A DNA stretch of 64,000 nt from Hyalangium ruber. Its GTDB lineage: Bacteria; Myxococcota; Myxococcia; Myxococcales; Myxococcaceae. The notes below the pieces were generated by a model. It was given only the letters and a program-made list of their open reading frames with translations. It ran no database searches and was not told the DNA's origin. The position numbers and the translations under genes were made by a program. Positions 17,873 to 26,417 of the stretch are shown here, piece by piece (position 1 is the stretch's first letter; every line of letters starts with the position of its first letter). The stretch lies in NCBI RefSeq assembly GCF_034259325.1, contig NZ_JAXIVS010000008.1, positions 1 through 64,000 of the forward strand. Reading direction: 5' to 3'.

Positions 17873-18838
17873 TCAGCGGACCTGCCTCGACAGCTCGTCG
17901 ATGCGGCGCAGCTCGTCCTGCGAGAGGGTGAAGCCCATGGCGCCGACGTTCTCCTCGGCATGGCGCCGCTTGGTGGCGCCGGGGATGGCGACCACGGTGT
18001 CCCCATGGAAGTGGATCAGCCAGTTGAGGGCCACCTGCGAGGCGGTAGCGCCGTGGGCCGTGGCAATTTTTCGCAGCTCGTCCACGAGCGGGCGGGTGCG
18101 CGCGAGCCCGCGGGGGCGGAAGCTCGGCAGGAACTTGCGAGGGCCCGGGCTCTTGCGGATGAGCTTCGGATCGTCGTGGAACTTGCCCGAGAGCAGACCC
18201 TGCGCCAGCGGCGAGTACGCGATGATCGTGATGCCCAGCTCCTTGGCGGCATCGAGCACGCCGTTGGACTCGATTCTGCGGTCCAGCAGGCTGTAGGGCA
18301 TCTGGTTGGAGACGAGCGGAATGCCCCGGCGAGCCAGCGCCGCGTGGAACGCGCGCATTCGCTTCGCGGAGAAGTTGCTCACGCCCACCGTGCGGATCTT
18401 CTTCGCCTCGACCAGATCCGCCATGGCGTTGGCCTGGGCCTCGACCGTGGCGATCGCGAAGGGCTGATGGACCTGATGCAGATCGATGCCATAGGGGCTC
18501 AGGTACGCGATGCGTTCATCGATCGTCTCGGTGATGCTCAACGAGCCGCGCATCAGCGGCAGCCACTTCGTGGCGACGATGACCTCTCCCGGCTTCTTGC
18601 CCAGGTGCTCGAGCGCGGACGCGAGCGCCTGCTCCGAGCGGCCATGGCCGTAGGCCTCGGCGGTGTCGAACCAGTTGATGCCGCCGCGCAGGGACGCATC
18701 GACGATCTCCCGGACCGTCTCGGGGGGCAGGGCCTCCCAGAAGCCACCCACCAGGCCAAAGCCCTCGGAGAACTGCCAGCAGCCAAGGCCAATCGAGGAG
18801 ATCTGGATATCCGACCGCCCGAGTCTTCGAAGTTCCAC
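17873..18838 (-). CDS. Aldo/keto reductase
   Basis: The protein of about 321 residues is a canonical NADPH-dependent aldo/keto reductase. It has GLGCWQF at the first strand, NWFDTAEAYGHGRSEQAL with catalytic Asp and Tyr, VIVATKW with the catalytic Lys, and DLHQVHQPFA with the His position. Cofactor-binding segments TVGVSNFSAKRM, IIAYSPLAQGLLSG and VAIPGATKRRHAEEN follow. The GTG at 18838 begins VELRRLGRSDIQISS, which is where the family normally starts, so longer N-terminal extensions are rejected. The substrate is unknown. It is the first gene of a two-gene unit with the TPR-glutaredoxin gene and is divergent from the OmpA-like lipoprotein gene. Confidence 0.93.
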   Translation of the reverse strand: MELRRLGRSDIQISSIGLGCWQFSEGFGLVGGFWEALPPETVREIVDASLRGGINWFDTAEAYGHGRSEQALASALEHLGKKPGEVIVATKWLPLMRGSLSITETIDERIAYLSPYGIDLHQVHQPFAIATVEAQANAMADLVEAKKIRTVGVSNFSAKRMRAFHAALARRGIPLVSNQMPYSLLDRRIESNGVLDAAKELGITIIAYSPLAQGLLSGKFHDDPKLIRKSPGPRKFLPSFRPRGLARTRPLVDELRKIATAHGATASQVALNWLIHFHGDTVVAIPGATKRRHAEENVGAMGFTLSQDELRRIDELSRQVR

Positions 18839-19017
18839 GCTGTACGCCTCCTGCGAACAGCATGCTCCGGACCCACGTGGGCTTGCAGGAATTTTCGTCA
18901 CACAACGAGGCTGAAGGACTGTGATCCTGTTGCGCCATTCCGTCCATAGGACGCACTCCGGGCCGTTTTCGCGCACATGGCGTTTCTGCCAAGAGTCGGG
19001 CCCCTTGGGAGGAATGC

Positions 19018-19842
19018 ATGAAGCGGACGATCGTGTCGTTGGTGGCGGTGGGACTCTTCGCGGGGTGTGGCGTGCCGAAGGCGCAGCTCGACGCCAAGGC
19101 CGTGGAGGCGGAGAACTACCGTCGGCAGTACGGAGATGAGGCCGATAAGGCGAAGGCGCTCGAGGAGAAGGTGGCGCAGCTCTCGGCGGACCTGGAGACC
19201 GCGCAGAAGGAGCGCACGAAGTCGGATGAGGCGGCTGCCGCCAGCGAGGCCCGTGCCCAGGAGCTCAAGAAGAGGGTAGGGGAGCTGTCGGCGCTCAACG
19301 AGTCGCTCGCCCAGAGCAAGGACAAGCTGGAGAAGGCGCGCGCGGAGCTGGAGAAGAAGTCCGAGGAGTACCAGTCGCTCGCGAGCAGCCTCAAGGATGA
19401 GATCAAGGCAGGGAAGATCGAGCTGTCCGAGCTGAAGGGCCGGATGGTGGTGCAGATGAAGGACAAGATCCTGTTCTCGTCCGGCAGCGTGAAGATCAAC
19501 CCGGAGGGGCAGGCGGCGCTGGCGAAGGTGGCCGAGGCGCTCAAGGGCGCGGCGGGCAAGCACATCCGCGTGGAGGGCCACACGGACGACGTGCCGACGG
19601 ACCCGAAGGGCTCCTTCCCGAGCAACTGGGAGCTGTCCACCACGCGCGCGATCGAGGTGGTGAAGCTGCTCAAGGAGAAGGGCGTGCCGGCGGAGCGACT
19701 CTCCGCCGCGGGCTATGGCGAGTACCACCCCATCGCCTCCAACCGGACGCCGCAGGGCAAGAGCCAGAACCGCCGCATCGAGATCGTCCTCGCGCCCGAA
19801 GACCAGGCGCCGGGAACGAAGACGAATTCGGCGAGTCGCTAG
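19018..19842 (+). CDS. OmpA-family lipoprotein with coiled-coil stalk
   Basis: The 274-residue lipoprotein (lipobox VGLFAGC) has a long alpha-helical coiled coil at about residues 25-140. A peptidoglycan-binding OmpA/MotB domain follows: KILFSSGSVKINPEGQAALA, IRVEGHTDDVP, NWELSTTRAIEVVKLL, LSAAGYGEYHPIASN and NRRIEIVLAP. This layout anchors the outer membrane to the cell wall across the periplasm. A strong GGGAGGAATGC ribosome binding region precedes the ATG. A second lipoprotein gene follows after 28 bp, so the two are likely co-expressed. Confidence 0.92.
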   Translation: MKRTIVSLVAVGLFAGCGVPKAQLDAKAVEAENYRRQYGDEADKAKALEEKVAQLSADLETAQKERTKSDEAAAASEARAQELKKRVGELSALNESLAQSKDKLEKARAELEKKSEEYQSLASSLKDEIKAGKIELSELKGRMVVQMKDKILFSSGSVKINPEGQAALAKVAEALKGAAGKHIRVEGHTDDVPTDPKGSFPSNWELSTTRAIEVVKLLKEKGVPAERLSAAGYGEYHPIASNRTPQGKSQNRRIEIVLAPEDQAPGTKTNSASR

Positions 19843-19870
19843 ACCCGAGCCCCCACAGGAGGAGGAATCC

Positions 19871-20506
19871 ATGAACGTTCGACTTGCCTGCACCGCCACG
19901 TTCGCGGCGGTGTTCGTGTCTGGTTGTGCCGCCCGGAGCCTGCAGCTCCCGGCCCTGGAGATGCGCTTCTACGAGACGCCTGCCCAGAGCGCGCCCAAGG
20001 AGCGGTTCCGCGAGGACGTCATCCTGAACGCGACGGTGATCGGGGATGCGGGCCTGCGCTACATGAAGCCCACCGAGCTGCTGAAGGCGGCGGAGACGGG
20101 CTCGAACCGGGGCGATCCGCAGAAGCTGATGCGGGCCGCGCGCACGCTGGTGCCTGGGGATGGCGTGGTACTGCTCGGCACGGTTCGCAGCACCTCCTCT
20201 GGAGGAGGCAGCGCGAACCTGGCCATCTACTCGCTGGCGCTGGCGTGCGAGAGGACGGACCTGGACCAGTCGGGAGACCTGCGTGGCTGCAAGGGCTACG
20301 TGCTGCGCGCGACTCGCACGTGGCCCGCGGAGGTGTATGCGCTCCCGGAGGCCACGGTGTCCCTCATCTCCGAGGGAGGCACGGCACATGGGCGCCTCCG
20401 CGCCAAGAGTGAACCGGGCGCGTTCAAGGCCGAGCTGGAGGGAGAGTTCGCCGCGAGCATCGTCGAGCTGGGCGCGGGGGCGCTTGCCTCGGACTCGGCG
20501 AAGTAA
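19871..20506 (+). CDS. Hypothetical lipoprotein
   Basis: The 211-residue product has a clear lipoprotein signal (TATFAAVFVSGCAARS). I do not recognise the mature domain. It contains several beta-strand-like segments (DGVVLLGTVRSTSS, NLAIYSLALACERTD, GCKGYVLRATRTW, VSLISEGGTAHGRLRAKS) and two later cysteines that could pair. A GGAGGAGGAAT ribosome binding site precedes the ATG. It directly follows the OmpA-type lipoprotein gene and probably shares its role at the envelope. Confidence 0.8.
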   Translation: MNVRLACTATFAAVFVSGCAARSLQLPALEMRFYETPAQSAPKERFREDVILNATVIGDAGLRYMKPTELLKAAETGSNRGDPQKLMRAARTLVPGDGVVLLGTVRSTSSGGGSANLAIYSLALACERTDLDQSGDLRGCKGYVLRATRTWPAEVYALPEATVSLISEGGTAHGRLRAKSEPGAFKAELEGEFAASIVELGAGALASDSAK

Positions 20507-20558
20507 GGCGGCGCTCCGCGGGACCTGATTGGCTGGTGCTCGAAAATTACCGTGCGGG

Positions 20559-20584
20559 TTTCCAGGCCTCTCAGAGCCTGGAAA
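20559..20584. terminator. Stem-loop downstream of lipoprotein pair
   Basis: TTTCCAGGC (20559-20567) and GCCTGGAAA (20576-20584) form a perfect 9-bp stem with an 8-base loop, 53 bp after the lipoprotein stop. There is no good T-run after it, so it may be a weak terminator or a processing hairpin. Confidence 0.4.
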
Positions 20585-20621
20585 TTCGCCGATTAATTCC
20601 CAGGAAACTTCTGCTTCTCAG

Positions 20622-20639
20622 CGTTCGATAACACGAACG
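20622..20639. promoter_or_regulatory. Small palindrome upstream of the Ala-rich gene
   Basis: CGTTCG and CGAACG are separated by ATAACA, 60 bp before the start of the next gene, in an otherwise AT-richer intergenic region. It is a possible operator; nothing more can be said. Confidence 0.3.
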
Positions 20640-20698
20640 ATGTAGGCATCCTGGCCCCATCAGCCTTCACTGCCCCCCGTTCCCTACCGGAGACGCAC

Positions 20699-21727
20699 AT
20701 GGCCCCGATCAACAACTACCTGCGCCGCAACCCCCTCGCCCGGTACGCCCCCCTCCTCCAGAAGGGTGTCACGGACGCCGTCAACCGGGCCAAGGACAAG
20801 GTCGCCCAGGATCCGGCGGGTCAGGCCAAGAAGGTCGTCGACACCTTCACGAGCGTTCGGGACGGCATCCAGGGAGCCCGGGACCAGCGCCAGGCCGTGC
20901 GAGACAACGGCTTCAAGGACACCTTCAAGAAGAACTGGTCCAACGCGGCCAACCCCCAGATCAACTTCGACAAGGCCACCGCCCTCAAGCAGGGGATGAA
21001 GGGCCTGGGCCTGGTGGACAACCTCCGCAATCTGCCCGGCCAGGTGAACACGGCCATCCAGGACGCGCGCCAGGGCTTCCGCAGCGGCGCCACCCAGCAG
21101 GAGCGTGACAAGGCCATCGGCTCGGTCGCCACGGCCAGCAAGACGACGCTGGGCACCCTCAAGACGGGGATCGAGCTGGGCCGTGACGCGAGCAAGGTGG
21201 TGGGCACCTACCGCGCTGCCTCCAAGGCCTTCTCGGAAGTTGCGCCGGATGCGACCCGGGGTGCCCGGTTCGCCGCCGCCTCCACCGCCACCAAGGAAGT
21301 GCTTGGCGGCGCGGAGAAGACGAAGGACGTCGCCAACGCCGCGCGCGCCGCCGTGTCGGAGCTGGCGGGGGGGACCCGTGCCGGCGTTCCGGACGTGATG
21401 GGCGGTGGGACCGTCAAGGCCGCCAACCGGGCGCTGACCCAGGCCGCGGGTGAAGCCGCGGGTGCCGCCGTCGCCAAGAACGTGGGCAAGACGGCCGCCA
21501 AGGCCGCGGGCCGGTTCGTCCCGGGCCTCAACGTCGCCATGGCCGCGGCGGACGCGGCGACGGCCTACTCCACCGTGCGTGATCCGAACGCCAGCGCGAC
21601 CAAGAAGGTGACGAGCGTCGTCACGGCGCTGGGCTCCGCGGCGGCCGCCACCAACATCCCGGTGGTCAGCCAGGTGGGTGCGGCGGTCTCCGCCGTCTCC
21701 GGCCTCGTCGGCGGTCTGTTCGGGTAG
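20699..21727 (+). CDS. Ala-rich protein with hydrophobic C-terminus, unknown function
   Basis: I do not recognise a family. The 342-residue product lacks a signal peptide. It starts MAPINNYLRRNPLARYAPLL, continues with charged helical stretches, and becomes strongly alanine/glycine/valine-rich after about residue 225. It ends in a small-residue, weakly hydrophobic tail (VSAVSGLVGGLFG) like glycine-zipper or membrane-inserting segments. Such a layout is seen in proteins that insert into or cross membranes. The next gene, 55 bp downstream on the same strand, encodes a trigger-factor-like protein and could be its dedicated chaperone. That pairing is inference from context only. Confidence 0.75.
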   Translation: MAPINNYLRRNPLARYAPLLQKGVTDAVNRAKDKVAQDPAGQAKKVVDTFTSVRDGIQGARDQRQAVRDNGFKDTFKKNWSNAANPQINFDKATALKQGMKGLGLVDNLRNLPGQVNTAIQDARQGFRSGATQQERDKAIGSVATASKTTLGTLKTGIELGRDASKVVGTYRAASKAFSEVAPDATRGARFAAASTATKEVLGGAEKTKDVANAARAAVSELAGGTRAGVPDVMGGGTVKAANRALTQAAGEAAGAAVAKNVGKTAAKAAGRFVPGLNVAMAAADAATAYSTVRDPNASATKKVTSVVTALGSAAAATNIPVVSQVGAAVSAVSGLVGGLFG

Positions 21728-21782
21728 TTACGCAACGTGCGCGGAGTGGTGGGACAGTTGTCCCTCCGCTCCCGAGTCCACC

Positions 21783-22826
21783 ATGGGCTACAGCCCCAAC
21801 CCGCTCGCCGCGCAGCGCTTTGCCCGCGTGGACACCACGGCCGTGCAGCTCCCCGAGGCCACGCTTGCCTCGGACGAGCCCATTCGCGTCACGGTTCCCG
21901 CCCCACCTTCTCTCACCGAGGAGGAGCTCGTCCGCCGCTTCAACCAGCTGGCACGTGAGCACGCGCAGGTGCGTGAGCGCGAGCCGGGGGAAGCGGTGGA
22001 GCAGGGAGATGATGTCCAGCTGGACATCATTGGCTACGCCAACGACAAGCTCATTCCCTTCAGCATCCGCACCGGGCTGTGGATGGAGCTGGCGCCCGAC
22101 GACGCGCTGCCTGGCTTCGCGGAGCTCCTCGCGGGCTCGGCGGTGGGCGACTGCGTGGGCATCACGCTCGTGCTGCCCGACACCTACCCGGTCGAGTCCC
22201 TGCGAGGGGTGACCGCACGGTTCATGGTCGATCTGCTGGCCGCGCGGGAGGTGCTACCGCCCGAGCCCGACTCCGTGGGGTTCCTGCGCCAGCTCGGCCG
22301 GGGGAACTCGCTTTCGGAGGTGATGAACGCCCTGGGCCAGGAGTTGCTCCAGGAGCGGACCGATGCGCAGTGGCTGGAGGCGCAGAACCGGGTGTTGGAC
22401 GTACTGGCTTCCCGTCTGCGGGTGACGCTGCCCAAGGCCCTCATCGACGAGGAGATTCGTCGCCGCTGGGTGATGGCCGAAGGGCAGACGGTGCAGGAGA
22501 AGAACTTCTCTCCGGCCGAGGAGCAGGAGGCGCTCGAGGCGTGGAAGACGGACCCGGCCACGCGAGCGGAGGTGGAGCGGCGGCTGCGCATCTCCCTGGC
22601 GCTCAAGGCCGTGGCCCAGCGTGACGAGCTGAGGCTGGAGCCTGGCGAGGTGTTCGGTTTCCTCGAGAAGTACCTGGACGCCTACGGGCTTCAGGCCTCG
22701 GAAGTATGGGAGGCGCTCGTCAATCCCGAGACAGCCGCTCCCCTGCAAAACCTCGCCTGGCATCTGCACGCCGTCGAGCACGTGATGAAGCAGGCGGAGA
22801 TCCACTTCGAGGGCGGCGAGGCCTGA
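21783..22826 (+). CDS. Trigger-factor-like chaperone / FKBP-type PPIase
   Basis: The protein of about 347 residues looks like the middle and end of trigger factor. An FKBP-type domain lies at about residues 60-150 (GDDVQLDIIGYANDKLIPFS, LPGFAELLAGSAVGDC, PDTYPVESLRGVTARFMVDL). The helical C-terminal substrate-cradle region follows (LPKALIDEEIRRRWVMAEGQ, RRLRISLALKAVAQRDELRL). Residues 1-55 do not resemble the ribosome-binding tail domain and no FRKG loop is present, so ribosome docking is unlikely. The start at 21783 is the first ATG after the upstream stop, with only a weak ribosome binding site. It probably assists folding or holding of the Ala-rich neighbour. Its 3' end faces the CHAT gene 76 bp away. 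Confidence 0.8.
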   Translation: MGYSPNPLAAQRFARVDTTAVQLPEATLASDEPIRVTVPAPPSLTEEELVRRFNQLAREHAQVREREPGEAVEQGDDVQLDIIGYANDKLIPFSIRTGLWMELAPDDALPGFAELLAGSAVGDCVGITLVLPDTYPVESLRGVTARFMVDLLAAREVLPPEPDSVGFLRQLGRGNSLSEVMNALGQELLQERTDAQWLEAQNRVLDVLASRLRVTLPKALIDEEIRRRWVMAEGQTVQEKNFSPAEEQEALEAWKTDPATRAEVERRLRISLALKAVAQRDELRLEPGEVFGFLEKYLDAYGLQASEVWEALVNPETAAPLQNLAWHLHAVEHVMKQAEIHFEGGEA

Positions 22827-22902
22827 AGCGGCTCTTGTCCTCCCAAGGCCCGGCCCCTGCCTGGTACGGCACGGCCCGCTGGCTCGAGTGACCTCCGAAG
22901 AG

Positions 22903-25164
22903 TCACCTCAAAGTGGATGCACTTGGCCAGCCCCGGATCCAGTACTTCTCGACGCCGGAGTCTTCCATGTGTCGGGACAGCGTCTTGCTGATCTCGATCA
23001 TGTCAGCGGTTCCCCACTGCCACAGCTCGTAGCGACGCAGCTGTCGATGCAGGCTGTACGCATCGAAGGCGTAGTGGCTGGGGCTGAGTCGGAGGAGTTC
23101 GAGCATCTCCTGAACGTACTGAAGGGCCTGTTGCTCGCACGTGTCGCGCTCCTCCCAGGCGGCGGCCAGGATCATCAGCTCGACCATGCTGGACAGCGCC
23201 CAGAAGCGATGCTGGAGCTCCACCGCCTTCAAGGCGTCGCGAGTCATGACGGCCGCGGCGGTCCATCGGTCCTGGAAGTCCTGCGCCTCCCACGCTCGGG
23301 GATTCAACGCCAGGGTGACGGCCAGGTATTGGACCAGGGCCCAAGAGTCCCGCGCTCCTCCTTGCTGGTAGCAGGAGTGGTAGTACTGCTGGGCCTCCTC
23401 CAGGTAATAGCGCCGTTCCTTCTTCAGCTGCTCCGGGCGAAGGTCCTCTTCGGGCTTCACGGGCTCCGCCTCGGTGCGCGCCGGCCCACGTCCCGCTCGG
23501 GCTGTACGCGCCCTCCGGGACGCGGGCGAGGTGTTTCGGGCTTCTTCCAACGAGGCGAGCAACAGCCCGATGACCCCCGCCACCTGCTTGCTGGCGCTCG
23601 CCAGGACTCCGAGTGCCGAGACCTGCTCCAGGCCTTTGCCTCCCGTAGGGGCCGCGTCCTTCAGCCACTGCATGGCGGTGATCAGATCCTGACGGAACTC
23701 GGGGAGTCTGATCCGAGAGGCTTCCAAGCCCTCCTGTTTTTGCCAGGTCTGCTCCAGGAAGTTGTCGATCCGGGACATGACCGCGCCCAGCAGGTCCCGG
23801 GCCCGCTTGAAGCCGACCCGCTTCAGCTGGAGGTCGAGATCGACGGGAAGCGCAGCGTACACCACCAGCGAGGCCCAGTCGTGAGTGGAGTCTGGCAGCA
23901 AGGCCCGAAGCTTCTTGCGCAGCAGGATGATGGCGTCCCGAGGGTCCGTGCCGCGAAGGAGCTGGGTGTAGATCTCCTCCGCCATGATCACCGAACCCTT
24001 GAAGGACAAGGGGAACTGCGAGCCGATGACCAGCGGGATGCCATGCTCATGCAGTTCGTGCGCAACGCTGGCGCCCGGAGCGAGCACTCCCCCCTGATTG
24101 GCACTGTCGCAGCTTGCGATCGTCAGGACGACGGGCTTGGACCGCGAGTGCTTCTCATACTGCGCGTTGAGGGGAATCAGCGCCGCCGCGAGCCGCTCGC
24201 CGGGGACGACGTCGATCTTGTTCGGGTTCTCGGAGTCATGGAAGGCGAGCCCGTACTTGGGCGTCTCTCCGATGGCACCTTCCACCGCGAAGCCATGCAC
24301 CAGCAGATGCACATGGGTGTAGGGGATGGAGCCTTCCCGGCAGGCCTCCGCGATGGCCTGCTGGATGGAGGCCACGCTCGCCTCCGGGAGGAGGGTGACG
24401 TAGCGGCGGAACTCCTTGTCGAACTCCTCGTCCCCCGGACGATTCACCATGTACGGCTGCAGCGCCTGTTGAATGGCCTGCTTGTGCTCGCGGAGCGGCA
24501 CGGCCGCCATCGGTGGCGGGGCCGCGGAGATGACCAGGATGCGCACCTGTTCCGGCCAATCGAAGGTGGTCGCCGCAACCCGGCGGGCCTCGCGGGTGAT
24601 GCAGACGGGACTCACCGTCTGGAGGCTCATGAACTGCCCATGTCCCTGGAGCCCCGTGTAGGCCTTGGCCAGCTCGAAGGGGAGCATCGCCAGCTCGGAC
24701 GCGGACAGGACGATGCGCAGGTGAATCTTCCGCTTTCCCTCTTCTGGATCGGAAGTGGACAGCTCCGCGGTGAGGGAGTGGATGGACTCCAGCAGGCGGG
24801 TGACTTCCTCGGAGGCTTCCCGCAGCGCCACCGAGGCCATGGTCGGCCCCATCTCGTAGCGAAGTTGCTGGATGCGCAGCAGGAGGTCCAAGTGCTCGAC
24901 CCCGACGCGGACGGTCTCCGCGTCATGGTTGCCGCACAGCGCCAGATAGGGGGTCAGCGGGGAGAGCAGGTGGTTGTGGGCCGGGCCGTGTCGAAGCAGC
25001 TCCAGCTTCACGGTGCGGATGGCGCGGGGAAGCTCGGTCGCCGTCGCGGGAGGCAGATCCCGGAGCTCGCCGTCGGAGCGGAGGGAAGTCTCTTTGGCCT
25101 TGGGCTCGGACGCACCGCGAGTCGCCGAGGCTTCGCCGTTGCGCTGGGTCTTGGGTGGCTCCAT
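22903..25164 (-). CDS. CHAT-domain (caspase-like) protease
   Basis: The protein of about 753 residues has a helical N-terminal region at 45-135, then a CHAT protease domain at about 145-445. Visible are IVLSASELAMLPFELA, RILVISAAPP, the catalytic histidine H290 in HVHLLVHGF and the catalytic cysteine C352 in VVLTIASCDSANQGG. The family C-terminal pattern follows (LVIGSQFPLSFKGSVIMAEE, GTDPRDAIILLRKKL, HDWASLVVYAALP). After it come a linker rich in Arg/Ala and about 200 residues of TPR-like helices. The ATG at 25164 has GGGGAGGG before it. CHAT proteases are executioner or signalling peptidases in bacterial conflict systems. The gene is divergent from an MBL-fold gene 129 bp away. Confidence 0.9.
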   Translation of the reverse strand: MEPPKTQRNGEASATRGASEPKAKETSLRSDGELRDLPPATATELPRAIRTVKLELLRHGPAHNHLLSPLTPYLALCGNHDAETVRVGVEHLDLLLRIQQLRYEMGPTMASVALREASEEVTRLLESIHSLTAELSTSDPEEGKRKIHLRIVLSASELAMLPFELAKAYTGLQGHGQFMSLQTVSPVCITREARRVAATTFDWPEQVRILVISAAPPPMAAVPLREHKQAIQQALQPYMVNRPGDEEFDKEFRRYVTLLPEASVASIQQAIAEACREGSIPYTHVHLLVHGFAVEGAIGETPKYGLAFHDSENPNKIDVVPGERLAAALIPLNAQYEKHSRSKPVVLTIASCDSANQGGVLAPGASVAHELHEHGIPLVIGSQFPLSFKGSVIMAEEIYTQLLRGTDPRDAIILLRKKLRALLPDSTHDWASLVVYAALPVDLDLQLKRVGFKRARDLLGAVMSRIDNFLEQTWQKQEGLEASRIRLPEFRQDLITAMQWLKDAAPTGGKGLEQVSALGVLASASKQVAGVIGLLLASLEEARNTSPASRRARTARAGRGPARTEAEPVKPEEDLRPEQLKKERRYYLEEAQQYYHSCYQQGGARDSWALVQYLAVTLALNPRAWEAQDFQDRWTAAAVMTRDALKAVELQHRFWALSSMVELMILAAAWEERDTCEQQALQYVQEMLELLRLSPSHYAFDAYSLHRQLRRYELWQWGTADMIEISKTLSRHMEDSGVEKYWIRGWPSASTLR

Positions 25165-25293
25165 ATCCCTCCCCTGGAGCGGCTCAGTCTTGGCCAGGGA
25201 GTCTGACGGCGCAAGAACTGGGACGGCTCCTCCTGGCCCTGTCGTCAGTCGGGAACGTGCTCCCTCCAGGATTGCCACATAAGCTCCGGCGGC

Positions 25294-26367
25294 ATGTTCG
25301 CGATCGAGATGCTGCCGGCGGATCACGGCGATTGCCTCGTCATCAGCTACGGCAACGAGAGGCGGCCGAATCGCATCCTCATCGATGCGGGAACGCCCTC
25401 CACGTTCAAGCGGCTCCAGCAGTACATCGAGAAGCTTCCCGCCCGGCAGCGGAGCTTCGAGCTGCTCATCGTTACGCACATCGACAGCGACCACATCGGC
25501 GGGGTGCTCCCGCTGCTCCGTGCGAACCTCGGCCTCACCTTCGGAGACATCTGGTTCAACGCCTGGCACCACCTGACGCCCCCGGTGAGGAGGTTCCTGG
25601 GGCCACAACAGGGCGATCTGCTGGGGAATCTTCTCAGCCAGCGCCCGGATCTTCCTTGGAACAAGGCCTTCGGTGGAGACACCGTGGTCATCCCGGACAC
25701 GGGTGCCCTGCCGAGCGTCGAGCTGGCGGGAGGCATGACGCTCACCTTGCTCTCTCCCCGTTGGAAGGAGCTCGAGAACCTGGAGAAGTCCTGGACGGAT
25801 CAGGCCTTTCGCGCGGGGCGGATCCCCGGGGAACTCCCCATGCTGGCGGCCAGCGCTCCAGGGGCGATGGAGCTGCTGGGCGGTTCCTCTCGCATTGAGC
25901 AGCTCGCGGCGGCGCGGTTCTTCCCGGACGCGGCGGTCGCCAATGGGAGCAGCATCGCGGTGCTGGCGGAGTATGAGGGGAAGCGGGCCCTGCTGACCGG
26001 AGATGCCTTCGCCCCCGTGCTCACGGAGTCCATCCAACGACTCCCTGGTTTCGAGAAGCGCCTCACGGTGAATGCCGTCAAGCTCCCGCACCATGGCAGC
26101 GAGTCGAACGTGAGCCGGGAACTGCTCCATGTCCTCAAGAGCAACCGGTACCTCGTCTCCACCAATGGGAAGATCTTCAAGCACCCCGACGAAGTCGCCA
26201 TCGCCCGTGTCCTCGAGGAGGGTGGGGGAAGTGCCAGGATCTTCTTCAACTACAAGAGCCTGACGACACTCCCCTGGAAGACGAAGCGGATTGCCAAACG
26301 CTCAGCCAGAGGCTCCCCTTTCATCTACCCAGAGCGGGACGAAGAGGGGATTCTCGTGCGGCTCTGA
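25294..26367 (+). CDS. MBL-fold hydrolase, ComEC/Rec2-like domain, soluble
   Basis: The 357-residue soluble protein has a metallo-beta-lactamase fold close to the C-terminal domain of ComEC. It begins FAIEMLPADHGDCLVIS; RILIDAGTP follows, then the metal motif THIDSDHIGG (H62, D64, D66, H67). SSIAVLAEYEGKRALLTGDA supplies the bridging Asp at about 237, and AVKLPHHGSE carries the next His pair. All metal ligands appear present. Relatives are nucleases or phosphodiesterases; MBL hydrolases paired with proteases occur in type I AVAST defence loci. It shares a 129-bp divergent promoter region with the CHAT protease, so the two are probably co-regulated. Confidence 0.88.
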   Translation: MFAIEMLPADHGDCLVISYGNERRPNRILIDAGTPSTFKRLQQYIEKLPARQRSFELLIVTHIDSDHIGGVLPLLRANLGLTFGDIWFNAWHHLTPPVRRFLGPQQGDLLGNLLSQRPDLPWNKAFGGDTVVIPDTGALPSVELAGGMTLTLLSPRWKELENLEKSWTDQAFRAGRIPGELPMLAASAPGAMELLGGSSRIEQLAAARFFPDAAVANGSSIAVLAEYEGKRALLTGDAFAPVLTESIQRLPGFEKRLTVNAVKLPHHGSESNVSRELLHVLKSNRYLVSTNGKIFKHPDEVAIARVLEEGGGSARIFFNYKSLTTLPWKTKRIAKRSARGSPFIYPERDEEGILVRL

Positions 26368-26417
26368 TGTCCGCGATGCATTGCCTCGGGTAGCTTCCCG
26401 ATTCGGAGGAACAAAGG

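Noticed and set aside
22888-22906. GTGAC...GTCAC pair as a terminator between convergent genes
   Set aside because: The stem is only five base pairs, includes the CHAT stop codon and has no T-run.
22888-25206. Long plus-strand open frame of over 770 codons
   Set aside because: It is antisense to the CHAT protease gene, has low-complexity Gly/Arg/Leu/Gln composition and no domain; it results from GC-rich codon bias.
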